Below, piece by piece: positions 18,966-29,949 of a stretch of 64,000 bases of DNA (the first letter of the stretch is position 1; each line of letters opens with the position of its first letter). Position numbers and translations under genes: made by a program. Source of the stretch: Crossaster papposus (taxonomy: Eukaryota > Echinodermata > Asteroidea > Velatida > Solasteridae). Location: contig JBAIAA010000348.1 of the NCBI GenBank assembly GCA_037893245.1, positions 186,001 to 250,000 on the forward strand, written 5' to 3'. Below the pieces are notes generated by a model. The model saw only the letters and a program-made list of their open reading frames with translations, ran no database searches and had not been told where the DNA came from.

Positions 18966-21731
18966 GTGAGTAGAAATCACACCAAAGACGTGATCACCGG
19001 CGCATTGCGCAACATCATGGAACATAACAGTCAGTCAAGGCGAATATGGCCCACTACTCACGATCACTGGGGCGGGCCATACTGCCTTATAACATGGAGC
19101 AATAAACTAGTTTATAACTGTGCAAAGTTGGAGATTTTTAAAATATTTTTTTCTCATGTCATGGAAATCATTTGGTCTCAAACTCGGCATCACCATCATC
19201 ATGCAGACATGATGTAGTGTGTAGGTTTCAAATACATGTACCATCAACCATTATTTTACCATAGACCATATGTGACCGATTCGATGTGACCGGCTCTACA
19301 AAAAGTTGTATTAATATGTCGCAAAAAAATTAATTGAGTTATATACATGGTTAAAAAGCCCACAACGTCAGCTTTTATTTGGTATAATATAGTTCTATAG
19401 CCCCTTTTATTATGGAGATATGACGTGTTTACATATTGATTACTTGGAAGTTGGAGTTCAAATTACACAACTGAGAAAACGGGCTTTGAAATAGCCGGCT
19501 CTGTTGTACTACAACATAACGATGCACACAAAATGGTATTTTTTTCCACTTTATTCATCAAAATCAACATTTCTTTGAATGAAACCTGAAACTGTACGTA
19601 TTGAAGATGTCATTCATGACAAAAAATTAAAATCACATTTTGATGAAATGTTTACCCTCTCAATGTTAAGTGGGCCATTACATGATAGTGCACAGCGCGA
19701 CTTAATGCACCTTTTTATAGAGCCAGTCACATATAGCAAAAATCACAAGAGGGCGCTGCTGCCCAAAGCATTTTGGGTAATATTAATTATTATGGGACAG
19801 CCATCCAAGAACTCGCACAAATCGCATATCGGAGTTTGTACGTGTGTGGTCGGTCGGCCGGCTAGCCGGCCGCACGCAGCGCTTTGCCCCTAACCCTACC
19901 CATGATGCATTAAATAGCGTGTGAACAAATTCAAAACCAAATTATTTGTTTATCGGTGATACTTGAGATTCCTTCTTTCAACCAAAAAAAATCCAAATTA
20001 TAGTCATTGAAAGAATTGATAAAATAAGATTTGTTGTGGGTTGTGGTGTTAGGTTTTCTGAGGCTTGGACATTTTTGACTGATGGTCTATGTCCGTGTAT
20101 ACATGCATTCCACAGAGGACTAAGTTCGCAAATAGCCCCACGTCATTTTGTCTGTGCTTTACTCCCATGGGTGGCTTGCGCTAACATCATTGAGCCACGA
20201 CAGGCATTGTTACACCTGTATCGACATTCGATACTCACCGGGTCATCACCCAGCGCCCACAAGGTCGGCTTAAGAAAAGAAACGGATGTAAAGTGGACAA
20301 GCTGCGCGAGTAGAACGCATTGCAAATAGCAAATGAAACACCAAATTGCGAAGATGTCAGATATGTTTTTCGGCACAACCAGTTCGCGTCAAAACAGATA
20401 ACGGATGAACACGTGCCGAGCATATCAGGGTGTGGTACCCACAGATGGCAGCCTGAACCTGTCTCTGATCTAAATAATCCCGGCGCAAACTGGTTTTAAC
20501 CCTAACCTAACCCTCCAGGGTATTTTGGCTAGAAACCCTGCCAGACGCAACAGTGCATACTTTGTCACATTGACTTGTGTGCAGAGTCCAGCAAGGTCAA
20601 GCAGTCACCATAGATGGACTGTGATGGATTTGGCAGGGTTAGGGTTAAAGAAAGTCGAATGTCGTGTGCTTGTCGATTTTTATAGTGGAATGTAAACTCT
20701 CGCAGCCGGTCCAACTTGCATTGTAGGTGACTTACTCTGTTCAAATGAGTCAACTGTCTGTCATCCCTAAAGGCGCCAATTAATATTTGAGAAATGATAT
20801 GTTGCCAATATTACTGAGAAACTAAAATGTTCTTTTCTGGTTTTCTTTATACACAATTCAGGCCCGTATGCAGGATTTTTTCTGGGGAGGTGCGAATTTG
20901 TACTGTTGGGACCAAAAATGCCTTGGAAAACTATATGAATTCCTCTTGTTCACTTAAGCCCCATCGTCCACAGAACGATCAACTCGCACACTGGCACTGT
21001 GTGAAAGGCTTAATAAATGCGCATTTTATGCATACTTTTGGTCGTAACTCGTTTATGCATTTAATAATTTCACGGCCAAAACTATCAAAATAAAGCCTAC
21101 TTTATCCTTTTTAAAATAATTTTTCGTTGAATAAAAGATACTCCTTTAATTCTATGTTTAAATTAAGGCTCTATTTGCATATCATCATACCTATTTCAAC
21201 AATGGAGTGTTTGAGGTGGATACACGGCCTTCACACACACACACACATGTGCGGTTTGTGTGTGGGTCCTGGGAGTCACGTTTACGCTATCTCAATGCAT
21301 GCAATTGGTACCAAACATTATTCACTGAAAGGAATTCATACGCCCTTTCATCTACATGTACCCTGAAAAATGTTGACCTTTTGGTAATTTAGGGGGTGCG
21401 TACGCACCCGTCGCACCCTCCCTGCGTACGGGCCTGCAATTGGGGTTTCCAGATACGTGTAAATATTCAATAATCACCAAATTCTTCGTGTTCATTTTAG
21501 TCAAGTGAAAAAAAGTAGAAGTGACAATGGTACAAAAGTACAATGTTCATCTTATTACTATTAGGGATGCCTCACTCATCTGAACTCAATTTCACAGAGC
21601 AAGTCACATTTTCTGGCGAAATCCAGATTTACTAAATTTATGTTGTTTTTGTTCTGTTCCTTTCCTCTCTTCTCTTTCTTTTTGTGCGTGTTGGTGTGCT
21701 TGTCTGCATTTCTCTCTGGAATTCTCTGCAG
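18966..21731 (+). other. Choline kinase intron 1
   Basis: Donor GTGAGT; acceptor after CT-rich sequence (CTCTCTGGAATTCTCTGCAG). It contains TGTGACCGG-type repeat sequence (about 19265-19520), a truncated MITE-A (20379-20494) next to CCCTAACCTAACCC, and a short CA repeat (about 21232-21247). No other exon was recognised. Confidence 0.75.
20379..20494. mobile_element. MITE-A, internally deleted copy
   Basis: Both ends are kept (CCAGTTCGCG at the left, CCGGCGCAAACTGGTT at the right), but only about 116 bp lie between them instead of about 235. Confidence 0.65.
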
Positions 21732-21954
21732 AGCCGGCCTAAGTAACTACCTCTATCTCTGCTCTCTCTCGTCCAATGAAAAGGGCCGTAAGAACGAGCC
21801 TACAGAGGTCCTGCTGCGCATCTACGGAGAGATCTTCTACGAGAGCGATGCACCGCTGCTAGACACAATCATCTTCTCGTTGCTGTCGGAGAGGCAGCAA
21901 GGCCCGAAATTGTACGGCGTGTTTCAAGAGGGACGCTTGGAGCAGTACATTCCT
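21732..21954 (+). CDS. CHK: Choline kinase exon 2
   Basis: Its first base completes the Arg codon of exon 1. It encodes AGLSNYLYLCSL (nucleotide-binding loop region, equivalent to GGxSN in the family), then VLLRIYGE (ATP-binding strand), FSLLSERQQGPKLYGVF and EGRLEQYIP, all characteristic of choline/ethanolamine kinases. Ends at CCT|GTGAGT, phase 0. Alternative use of the next AG (21733) would hit a stop within four codons. Confidence 0.93.
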
Positions 21955-22582
21955 GTGAGTATATGTCGGATAGAGAACGCTTGCATATTATTCACGAAGA
22001 TTACAATTGTTTAAGGATATACAGAGCAAGTGGGTATGGGCTGTTGTAACTAATTCGCATCATATGACGTGCATACATGTACACGCAAAGTTTTTTTCTG
22101 GGATTCAAAACAGATAACAGATAACAGATAACAGATAAACATGTAACGAGCAAGGCCGGAAAAAAACGTTAGCAACCGGCTCGCGGGAAAGCAAGGCCAG
22201 GAATATCGGGGTGTGCGACCCACAGATGCCGGCCTGAACTTGCCCCGGATCAAGGTTCGTAGAAAAACCAATCCCGCGCCTAAGCCTGGTAAAATGTCAA
22301 AATAATTCCCGGCGCAAACTGGTTAAATTAACCCTAACTCCTTACACAACAAAGGAAGTTGGAGGATTTTGAAGGAATTGTATTGTTCAATAACAATGGT
22401 GAGGGAGTTAGGGTTAAGGGGTCCAAAATGTGAGTGGCATTTACCTGTCCCTGTTCACCTCGGTATCGATTCTTTGCAAATAAATAACCATTCAATTCTC
22501 ATTATAATCTCCCAGGGTTTGTGCAAAATCGTATCGAAATATGACATCGTGTATCCTTTTGTTGTTTTGTCCGAATGTCCAG
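21955..22582 (+). other. Choline kinase intron 2, with a diverged MITE-A copy
   Basis: Donor GTGAGT. A MITE-A copy at about 22049-22325 has a degraded left end but a clear right end (CCGGCGCAAACTGGTTAA) and a short tandem CAGATAA expansion near 22110-22138. Confidence 0.7.
22049..22325. mobile_element. MITE-A, diverged copy
   Basis: The right terminus and the inner GAGCAAGGCCGG motif match the family. The left terminus is mutated (AATTCGCATCATATGACG). Confidence 0.6.
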
Positions 22583-22716
22583 TCTCGATGCCTGACCACG
22601 GCGGATCTGGCCGACCCTAAGTTCTCATTGGAGATTGCGGAGAAGCTAGCCAAGTTTCATCAGCTGGAGCTGCCGCTGTGCAAAGTGCCGCGATGGCTGG
22701 ACCAGGTCTTAGACAA
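22583..22716 (+). CDS. CHK: Choline kinase exon 3
   Basis: Acceptor GAATGTCCAG. Encodes SRCLTTADLADPKFSLEIAE (S-R-L-T-T-x-x-L of the family) and KLAKFHQLELPL (conserved [IL]A-x-x-H-x-L/M helix), then VPRWLDQVLD. Ends GACAA|GTAAGT in phase 2. Confidence 0.92.
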
Positions 22717-23184
22717 GTAAGTCGTTGAACATGGGCAAGTCGTTGAATCAAGGACAAATGTCTAAACTAGTCGTTAGAGTGTGACGCAGACTCCAAAAAC
22801 ATGTTGAACAGACTGAAGTAGAAATACAACTAGAAATAGAGCACTGGGAGAGTTCATCCATACCTCCGCCCCAAACAACAAAGCCGCGCCCGAACGTTAC
22901 CGGTTGTCTAGTACCGCGCCCTCAATTGGCAAATGTTGCCTAACTGCAAAACACCCCAAAACTTCCGACGTTAAAACAAAGTGATCCAGATTTCTGATGT
23001 AGATCCAGATCAATCTGAACATTTGGAACCATCCTTGACCCATAAGCTATCTACCCACCAAGTTTCATTAAAATCCCTCCAGTGTAATCCTGCTAACGGA
23101 CAGACAGACAAGAACAAACAGACAGGTCGAACCCGTTACAGACAGCCCGACCGACAGACAGCCCGCCCGACAGCCCGACACCGC

Positions 23185-23222
<38 letters not shown>

Positions 23223-23310
23223 TATTTGTCGCTTCCAATCCAATCTGAATATTATTTATTCGTTTTAAGTTCTTCCTGAACAATTGTCCTTTCGACCTTT
23301 GACCCTGTAG
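22717..23310 (+). other. Choline kinase intron 3
   Basis: A CAGA-type microsatellite with interruptions occupies about 23097-23222. Otherwise unremarkable. Confidence 0.75.
23097..23222. repeat. (CAGA)n microsatellite
   Basis: GACAGACAGACA units, purest at 23184-23220, with GACCGACAGACAGCCCGCC interruptions upstream. Open frames on both strands here are repeat artefacts. Confidence 0.9.
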
Positions 23311-23415
23311 ATGGACCAGCCTGACTCTTGAATTGGAGCTGGACACGCCTAGCGACCAGCGGATGCTGGATGAAATCAGGTCACATGACCTAGCCCAAGA
23401 AGTCGCCTTCGTCAA
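23311..23415 (+). CDS. CHK: Choline kinase exon 4
   Basis: Acceptor CCCTGTAG. Encodes WTSLTLELELDTPSDQRMLD and ALAQEVAFV-type sequence (SHDLAQEVAFVK) ahead of the catalytic region. Ends GTCAA|GTAAGT, phase 2. It is the least conserved stretch, supported by splice phase and by position between clear neighbours. Confidence 0.85.
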
Positions 23416-23532
23416 GTAAGTTTTTTTTCCACGCTTTCTTTTTGTTGGTTAAAATTTGATGGGAAAATCATTTGATGTATCCATGGGTGGGAAGGGGCCA
23501 CAAAACAGAAATCTTATTGAATATTTCTTGTA

Positions 23533-23878
23533 TTAAAGGTAGGATACACCATTTGCAGATATCAAAAATACTTACTGCCGAATTATTAAGAAATATCTTA
23601 CTCATTTGAAAGTAAATAATGATTCTAGGCATCCAGCAAAATTATTGCGCTAGATATCCTGTAATTATTCCGAGAAATAGAATTTTATAAAGAAAAATAT
23701 AATTTTATAAATAAAAATTTGTGATCGCCGTCAATGATAACATAAGAATAACTGCTCGACGCCGGTTGAAAACAAACGCTGTTTTTCTTGCTTTTCTCGG
23801 CATCCATGATTGTAAAACTTCGGACAGGTCAGTTAAACGATAATTCAAGCAATTACCAATGGTGTATCCTACCTTTAA
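23533..23878. mobile_element. MITE-C, TTAA-flanked, full copy
   Basis: TTAA then AGGTAGGATACACCATTTG at the left, ACCAATGGTGTATCCTACCT then TTAA at the right, about 338 bp of element. Inner landmarks are GCGCTAGATATCCTGTAATT and GAAAACAAACGCTGTTTTT. Other copies: 27360-27508 (partial), 41139-41525, 44789-45126, 58412-58761 and 63546-63877. Confidence 0.85.
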
Positions 23879-24475
23879 GTGTTACACATGTGTTAGAAAT
23901 GTAAATCATGCAATGAAAGGGCTTTGGGCGCAGGAGTACTGCAACTGTACTTCCAAAAGCTTAGTTGAGGATGGCATGCCAGTTGCGAAATGAGGCTTAT
24001 GATGCTGTGGACATGGGTGAGTATCAACAAAAACTACTCCCAGAATTTGTCCTCCAAAGCCCTACTTCTTGCCCTTTTTTGTTAACCCTAAAGTACCTGA
24101 ATCCATCAAAATCATTCTGTTTTTGAGGAGACCTCCATATCTGTTTTGGAGGATACCTCCATATTGAACAAACTGGGGGATTTTGATGGATTCAGGATTT
24201 TAATTCTATAGCAGGATTGTGCAGTACTGCAAATTAGATTTTGAAGACTCTATGGAGAAACACTGCAAAATATTGTTATGCAAGCATGGTATCCTAAATC
24301 CGTCTGAATCCATCATATTTTTGCTGGTGGATTGTTGACGGAATCGGGATTTCTCCAGAATGTATACTGGTGGATTCTGATGGACGACTCAGGACACCAG
24401 CACTTTTTGCATGACAACCTGATGGATTTTGGCGGATTCAGTACACTTTCTAGTAAAAACACTCAAGGAGTAAGG

Positions 24476-24697
24476 TTAACCAGTTCGCGCCGGATGACGT
24501 ATATAAACGCAAAGTTTTTTTTCCAGAATCAAAACGGATGACGCATAAACACGCCACGAGCAAGGCCGGAAATGTCTGTCAGCAGGGTGTGCTTACCGGT
24601 ACTATCGGCCTGAACCCGCCTCAGATCGAGTTTCGTTAAAAATAATCCCGCGCGTTGGCTCGGTGATGTTAAAAATAATCCGGCGCAAACTGGTTAA
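24476..24697. mobile_element. MITE-A, TTAA-flanked, full copy
   Basis: TTAA|CCAGTTCGCGCCGG ... CCGGCGCAAACTGG|TTAA. Inner landmarks are GATGACGTATATAAACGC, CACGAGCAAGGCCGGAAATG and CCTGAACCCGCCTC. TTAA target and CC at the element ends fit piggyBac-type non-autonomous elements (inference). Confidence 0.85.
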
Positions 24698-24926
24698 AGA
24701 AAACATTTTATCCGACAATTCTCCTACATTTTTACCTAGGTCTGATTGAAATCTACCACTTAAACTATATTTTGCAGTTTGATATAGAAAGATCTTCTTT
24801 TCAAGCCTACAGGTCTAACCTTAATTTCTTTCTTTCCAAATTGTTTTTTGATCAAAACTAACCAAATTGTTCTTCTTTTTTTCACCCTCTCTCTGTTTTT
24901 GTCGTCTTCCGTTTCGTCCATCGCAG

Positions 24927-24985
24927 AGAACTGATTACAAACTCCAAGAGCCCCGTTGTTTTCTGTCATAACGATTGCCAGGAAG
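24927..24985 (+). CDS. CHK: Choline kinase exon 5 (catalytic loop)
   Basis: Acceptor CATCGCAG. Encodes ELITNSKSPVVFCHNDCQE and the first base of Gly. CHNDCQEGN is the phosphotransferase (Brenner-type) motif, with the catalytic Asp in HND and the Asn completed in exon 6. Ends GAAG|GTACGA, phase 1. Confidence 0.95.
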
Positions 24986-25642
24986 GTACGAGCAAAAACA
25001 AAAAGAAACCTCAGTGAATTGAACATCCATCATCGCATCCTCTGGGGGAGACAATCATAATCCCACGGACCAATCATAATCCACGGCAGGGGACTTCGAT
25101 TACGAGCGTGATGTAACGTCCTTGCTGATTGGTGCCATTCTAGAAACGAAGAAGCCACTATCTTTTTTTGTGGGGTTGTCTGAAGCCCCCTCTTTAAGTC
25201 GCAACAGTTTTTCTCATTCTTTTTTGTTTGTTTTACAGTTTAACTGAATTGTGTAGCCTAGTGACAGGTTGCCATGGTGATTTATTTCTTTTTAAATTAT
25301 AGCCCATTGAGTATTGGATTTAAGGTATTGACTATTGACAGATTGTCTTGACAACAACAGATCTTGTTTTTGCCGAACATTGCCACCAGCGGTTGAGGGG
25401 TGACTGGTCTGTTGCCGTGGAAACCAACAATGGCCGCCATCTTGGAGGACTGTCATTATCGTTGCCTCAGCGTCGCCACCACCTGATGCATCGTGGGATA
25501 TTTCTCGTCGCTCTCGGATCCAGCAGCATTTGCATATACACATTCATCTTTGTTTCTTATGTAGTGGGGCCTGATATATTACAACTTGTAAGATGTTGAT
25601 TTTATCATATTTCGTTTTGGTTTTGTTATTCCTGTTGCCTAG
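24986..25642 (+). other. Choline kinase intron 5, no element recognised
   Basis: Donor GTACGA, acceptor TTGCCTAG. Overlapping open frames on both strands near 25292-25599 have no domain or splice support. Confidence 0.7.
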
Positions 25643-25730
25643 GTAACATCCTCCTCACCAAGGGCAGCCCACACATAAAGGACGACAGTCTTGTCTTGAT
25701 CGACTATGAATACGCAAGCTACAACTACAG
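25643..25730 (+). CDS. CHK: Choline kinase exon 6
   Basis: Encodes (G)NILLTKGSPHIKDDSLV, then LIDYEYASYNYR. LIDYEY carries the metal-binding Asp of the choline kinase motif. Phase 2 in, phase 2 out (ACTACAG|GTGAGA). Confidence 0.95.
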
Positions 25731-25902
25731 GTGAGAAGAATACGGTAGTTGCACTAAATTAAACAACGGGTGCTTATTAGCATGGCGTCGTAATAGTTTA
25801 CAAAGCATTCTGAAGAACAATGTCAGAAAAATCATTTTGCATTTCTGGTTGGAATTGGCAGTGTTTCCCGTAAGGTCTTTAGTTTGAGAGTTGCCCTTAA
25901 AA

Positions 25903-26138
25903 CCGGTTCGCGCCAGGATTATTTTGAAATTGACCGGGCCCAGGCGTAGGATTGTTTTTCACGAAACCTGGATCCGAGACTGGTAGTTCAGGTCATCATC
26001 TTTGGATAGCACACCCCGATATTTCTGGCCTCGCTCGTTGCGTGCCGGTCGCTGACAGATTTTTCCAGCCTTGCTCGTGAGTCGTGACGTGTTTTATCCG
26101 TCATCTGTTTTTAAATTCCGGAATTCTGACGCGAACTG
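25903..26138. mobile_element. MITE-A, opposite orientation, diverged right end
   Basis: Starts CCGGTTCGCGCCAGGATTAT after TTAAAA. The inner landmarks GGTTCAGG-like and GTGCCGG...GCTGACAGA are reversed relative to the copy at 24480. Ends near ACGCGAACTGAAT. Confidence 0.65.
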
Positions 26139-26245
26139 AATATCGTGAATATCGGACCCTATGAATTGCAGATTGGTAGTATTGCGCATGTATCGGTGAA
26201 GATAATTAAGAGGGTGACCGGTCACGTGAGAAGGTTTATAGGAAC

Positions 26246-26498
26246 AAATGTGACGGGCTCTGCGAAAATGAGTCACATGGGGGTAAAATCTTGATCAGAG
26301 TTTTATACATGGCTGGAAAGAGCATACAGCAAGCTTTAATTTGACAGATGTTAGAAACCTTTGCGGTGGTTGCTTCAAAAGTTATCACTTCTTTTAAAAA
26401 CAGGTGTACATGTATGTTTTTATCAACTTTTAACAACCCTGTATGTGGAAATATGCTGTGCGACAAGTGACTCATTTTCGCAGAGCCCGTCACAAATT
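26246..26498. repeat. MITE-F palindrome (TGTGACGGGCTC ends)
   Basis: AAATGTGACGGGCTCTGCG at the left is the inverse of the right end CGCAGAGCCCGTCACAAATT. The next bases AAAATGAGTCAC are mirrored too. Related TGTGACC-ended palindromes occur at 48676-49114, 61431-61889 and 61887-62508. Confidence 0.7.
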
Positions 26499-26612
26499 GT
26501 CCGATCTTCACAGGAGTCTGATTTTTTTTAATATGACAGCGGCATCAACAAGAGTATCACAGACTTTCTTTCCCTTACTTCCCCCCCCCCCCCCCAACCT
26601 CATTTTTCTTAG

Positions 26613-26951
26613 AGCATCGGACCTGGCTAACCACTTCTGCGAGTGGACCATCAACTACACGAAGGAGACCGCCCCATACTACAGTCTGGTTCGGGAGGAT
26701 TACCCGTCTGAGGCCCAGCAGCTGCAGTTCATCCGGGCATACCTGAAGGAACAGCACTCCAGCAGGAAGCGAAGCGGAGGGGAGGGGCTTGGAGCCGGAG
26801 GGGAGGGGCTTGGAGCCGGAGGGGAGGGGCTTGGAGCCGGAGGGGAGGGGCTTGGAGCCGGAGGGGAGGAGCTTGGAGCCGGAGGAGAGGTGGTGTGCAA
26901 CTGCGAGAGCTCCGAGGCAGAGGAAAAACTCATGCTTCGCGAAATCGCAAG
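26613..26951 (+). CDS. CHK: Choline kinase exon 7, with an internal 21-bp minisatellite
   Basis: Acceptor TTTTTCTTAG. Encodes ASDLANHFCEW (end of the choline kinase signature; most family members have GFD where this protein reads ASD), then YSLVREDYPSEAQQLQFIRA. An insertion of five GGEGLGA-like heptads follows, then ESSEAEEKLMLREIA (conserved acidic helix). Ends GCAAG|GTATTC in phase 2. The alternative AG two bases downstream would give a quick stop. Confidence 0.93.
26776..26880 (+). repeat. Coding minisatellite, 5 x 21 bp
   Basis: GGAGGGGAGGGGCTTGGAGC(C) is repeated five times, the last unit with GAGGAG in place of GAGGGG. As 21 is a multiple of three, each unit adds seven residues (GGEGLGA) and length changes keep the frame. 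Confidence 0.95.
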
Positions 26952-27546
26952 GTATTCTTTCAGTAACAAAATCTCACCGTTTTTACTCTGTCATTTTATA
27001 AAGTTATCTCGCTTCATTTTAGTTCATCTTTCCAAGGGATGAAAGTTTTTCGGGATATTTTCAGAGTTTAAAAAATAAAAGGATTTAAAAAAAAAAAATT
27101 TGAAACCAAGAACCTAAATAACTAAAACTAAAAAAAGTATACGTTTACAAAAAACGTAACAGCGATGGCGCCCTCTCGCGATAACCTGAATAGTATGGGT
27201 CGTACATGTACGAATAATGGGGGTTTTGGAGTGCATAAAATATATAACGGCACTCACAACATCGGCACTAACGACCTTGGCACATACAGAGTTAAATATT
27301 TTAACTTGTTCTTGGTTTTTTTTAATCACCGTCTGGCGATTGTAAGTTTTCTTTTTTGAAATTCAATTTTTCAGAAGAAGTACAAGATATCTAGCGCAAT
27401 CATTTTGCTGGATGCCTACAATCATTATTTACTTTCAAAAAATAAGATATTTTGTAATAATTTTGTAGTCAATTTTTTCAATATCTGCAAATGGTGTCTC
27501 CTACCTTTAAATATGATAACTTGTTTTTGTTTTTCGTGCTTTGTAG
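26952..27546 (+). other. Choline kinase intron 7, with a truncated MITE-C
   Basis: About 27360-27508 is the half-element of MITE-C (ATCTAGCGCAATC...GCAAATGGTGTCTCCTACC then TTTAA). Acceptor GCTTTGTAG at 27546. Confidence 0.7.
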
Positions 27547-27628
27547 GTTTACACCAGTGATTCATCTTGTCTGGGTAATGTGGTCCTGTGTTCAGGCCAA
27601 GATCTCTCACACCGCCTTTGGTTACATG
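27547..27628 (+). CDS. CHK: Choline kinase exon 8
   Basis: Encodes FTPVIHLVWVMWSCVQAKIS then HTAFGYM, the conserved C-terminal helices (HLxWxxWSxxQAKIS...FGYM). Phase 2 in; ends ATG|GTAAGT, phase 0. Confidence 0.95.
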
Positions 27629-28207
27629 GTAAGTAAATAATTCCTCTACCGTTCCCCTTGCCAAAATGATAACCAGTTCGCGCCATGATTATTTTAACAT
27701 CACCGAGCCAAAGGCGCGGGATTATTTTTTAACAAAACTCGACCGAGGCGGGTTCAGGCCGATGGTACCGGGAAGCACACCCACGCATTTCCGGCCTTGC
27801 TCGCTGCTGACAGACATTTCCTGCCTTGCTCGTGACGTGTTTATGCGTCATCCGTTTTGAATCTGAATACATCTTGTATACATACGTCCTCCGGCGCGAA
27901 CTGGTTAAGTCACTGCAAATTAGCTTTCCCAAACAGAAAACTAGGGGCTTTAAAAACAAAATATCTCGTAAAGTAAATCAAAGTGACGGGGAGTTGGTAC
28001 GTGATTACTGTTCCACTGTTGATCCTCTATCTCTAACAGATTTGGCGAAATGCTTTTGGTTATTCTTACCCAGCATGCACCAGGCAAGATGGCGACCAAT
28101 TGTCCTTGCGCACCGGGGCTATTTCTCGTACCCACCTTTGAGGGGGCACTTATGCTCATATTCTTGAGACTTTTTTGTTTTAGTTACCTTTTAATTTTTT
28201 TTTACAG
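27629..28207 (+). other. Choline kinase intron 8, with MITE-A
   Basis: MITE-A occupies 27673-27904. Acceptor TTTTTTTACAG at 28207. Confidence 0.8.
27673..27904. mobile_element. MITE-A copy (opposite orientation)
   Basis: Begins CCAGTTCGCGCCATGATTAT and ends CCGGCGCGAACTGG|TTAA. CACACCCACGCATTTCCGGC is the reversed inner segment. Confidence 0.85.
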
Positions 28208-28273
28208 GAATATGGACTGGCCAGACTCGATGAGTACTTCCGAACTAAGGCGGCATTACCCGATGACCTGTGA
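28208..28273 (+). CDS. CHK: Choline kinase exon 9 (end)
   Basis: Encodes EYGLARLDEYFRTKAALPDD L and stop TGA (28271-28273). The pattern FGYM-EYGxARxDEYFxxK is the usual C-terminus of the family, so the gene is complete. No canonical AATAAA could be singled out for the 3' end. Confidence 0.93.
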   Translation, partial: EYGLARLDEYFRTKAALPDDL

Positions 28274-28977
28274 CCTTTTCGCTCGAGCCCTGCGGTTTCA
28301 AACAGGAAAAAATCCATCAAAACAAAGTTTGATTTATAATTTATTTGAGCCGAGGAGGTTTGATTTGATATTAAAAACAGTTATTTTTGTGTTTGTTCGG
28401 AACCAGACTAGCTGTAGAATTGTATGTCGCCCTCTCGGAGGGTTTCTTTGCTACGATGTGCGTCGTAAGATATTTTTTGTGCCTTGCCATCAACTCGTGA
28501 AGAGATATTATATTGAAAATATTTGAAACTTTCCTGTGCTAATCTGTAATCATGATGACTATGTAATGTGTATAAACTGTTAATCAGTTATTTGATAAAG
28601 TTATTGGATATATACATGAATGACTAAATGTTCCTAAACTCTTTCTCTTGTTAACGCGCCAACGTACTTCAATATTTTCCCCTAAAAAAATGCCTGTGTA
28701 ATAATCCTCCAATGCTCACAGCTGGAGTGCATTGGCATGTAATACTGCCATGCAGTAAACAACTCTAGTAGAGCAAGACCGGTTTGTTTGTATGTTGTGT
28801 AACAAAGACATGTATTAGTGACATTATGGCCGTATACTTATGGATCATTCGCGATAATTAACGTTACGTGACATGAGGTTATTGAACAAAAAAAAGTGGT
28901 TATATTTTAATGGGTGTTGATTATTTCATGGAAATTTCATCCCCCCCCCCCTCCTCCCCAATCTCATTCCAAAACTA

Positions 28978-29217
28978 TAGCAATGGATGGAGAATCTTTC
29001 TAGAAGAAAAATGACACCGAGATATCTTGATTTGGACCAGTAGTTTTAGCTTTAGATCTTATTTTGTGAAGCGAAGTCTGAGATCCTTTCGCACCGAATT
29101 TTTTTTTAACAATGCAAAAACGTCTCCGATAGGATCTGGAGCTAAAACTACTGGACCAAAAATTGAAATATCTTGGCATCATTTTTTCTTTTAGAAAGAT
29201 TCTCCATCTAATTTTAA
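28978..29217. repeat. Palindromic element, MITE-E family, copy 2
   Basis: ATGGATGGAGAATCTTTCT at the left pairs with AGAAAGATTCTCCATC at the right; GACCAGTAGTTTTAGC pairs with GCTAAAACTACTGGAC. The flank of the right arm lies before TAAGCCTCGG. Confidence 0.7.
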
Positions 29218-29336
29218 GCCTCGGTGTAGTGAAGTACGATTGTCTGTTTTTTGGGGCCACCCTGTCTAAGAAATATATGGCGCATTTAAATAGTTATCAA
29301 CAGATTTTCAATTTTTGGTAACGCTGGTTATAATCT

Positions 29337-29580
29337 GGGGCAATTTCACGGAGCTGCTAAGCACACAAATTTGCTTAGCACAAAAAAGTCTTGCTCATTA
29401 AAAACAAGTTATCAGCCAAAATTCTACGTGTTTTTTCATGCTAAGCAAAAAACCAGCTGATTAACAATCAAAAACAATAAAGATCACGTGAAAATTTGGT
29501 CTGTAACCTTGTTTTTACCAAGGACAAATTTTCATGCTAAGCAAATTTTTGTGCTTAGCAGCTCCGTGAAATTGGCCCCT
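29337..29580. mobile_element. MITE-B palindrome, full copy
   Basis: Ends GGGGCAATTTCACGGAGCTG and CAGCTCCGTGAAATTGGCCC are inverted; CTAAGCACA/TGCTTAGCA pairs line both arms. Other copies: 34292-34967 (cluster), 36986-37230, 42985-43220, 44491-44758, 48144-48387, about 57830-57967 (partial) and 60260-60502. Confidence 0.85.
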
Positions 29581-29949
29581 GGTTAACAGGATGTGCACAT
29601 TCCCTTAGGATTATGCCCTTGCATTGTACATTATATCTTTCATAATTACGATAATCAATATTTGTCATAATCAAGTGACTGTTTAAACTATTATTAAACA
29701 ATATGTTATAAGTATTGATATTAATTTAAAAAAATTCATTTTGTACAAGGAGAAAAAACTTAATGTTATTACATGTATTCAGATAAATGGAGTATAAAAC
29801 AGATAATATTATCTGTGTGTATAATGTTATTTGAAATGTTGTCCTTTATTCTTGATAGGGGCATGCGTATAAAGTACGATATAGGATAGAGGAAACCCTC
29901 CGCCCCTCCTCCCCCTCCCCTATGGTGATCATAAACGAAATCCCCCTAT

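Larger units (their letters stand above)
23416..24926 (+). other. Choline kinase intron 4
   Basis: Holds a full MITE-C (23533-23878) and a full MITE-A (24476-24697). A short foldback lies at about 24106-24202 (TGAATCCATCAAAATC against GATTTTGATGGATTCA), with further copies of TGGATTCAG nearby. Confidence 0.75.
25731..26612 (+). other. Choline kinase intron 6
   Basis: Contains an inverted MITE-A (25903-26138), a MITE-F palindrome (26246-26498) and a 15-C run within the polypyrimidine tract just before the acceptor (TTTTTCTTAG at 26612). Confidence 0.75.

Noticed and set aside
23068..23268. CRISPR-like regular repeats
   Set aside because: It is a CAGA microsatellite; none of the tandem repeats in the window has spacer-repeat structure, and the genome is eukaryotic.
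26700..26969. Minus-strand Pro/Ala/Ser-repeat frame opposite choline kinase exon 7
   Set aside because: Antisense of the GGEGLGA minisatellite in a proven exon.
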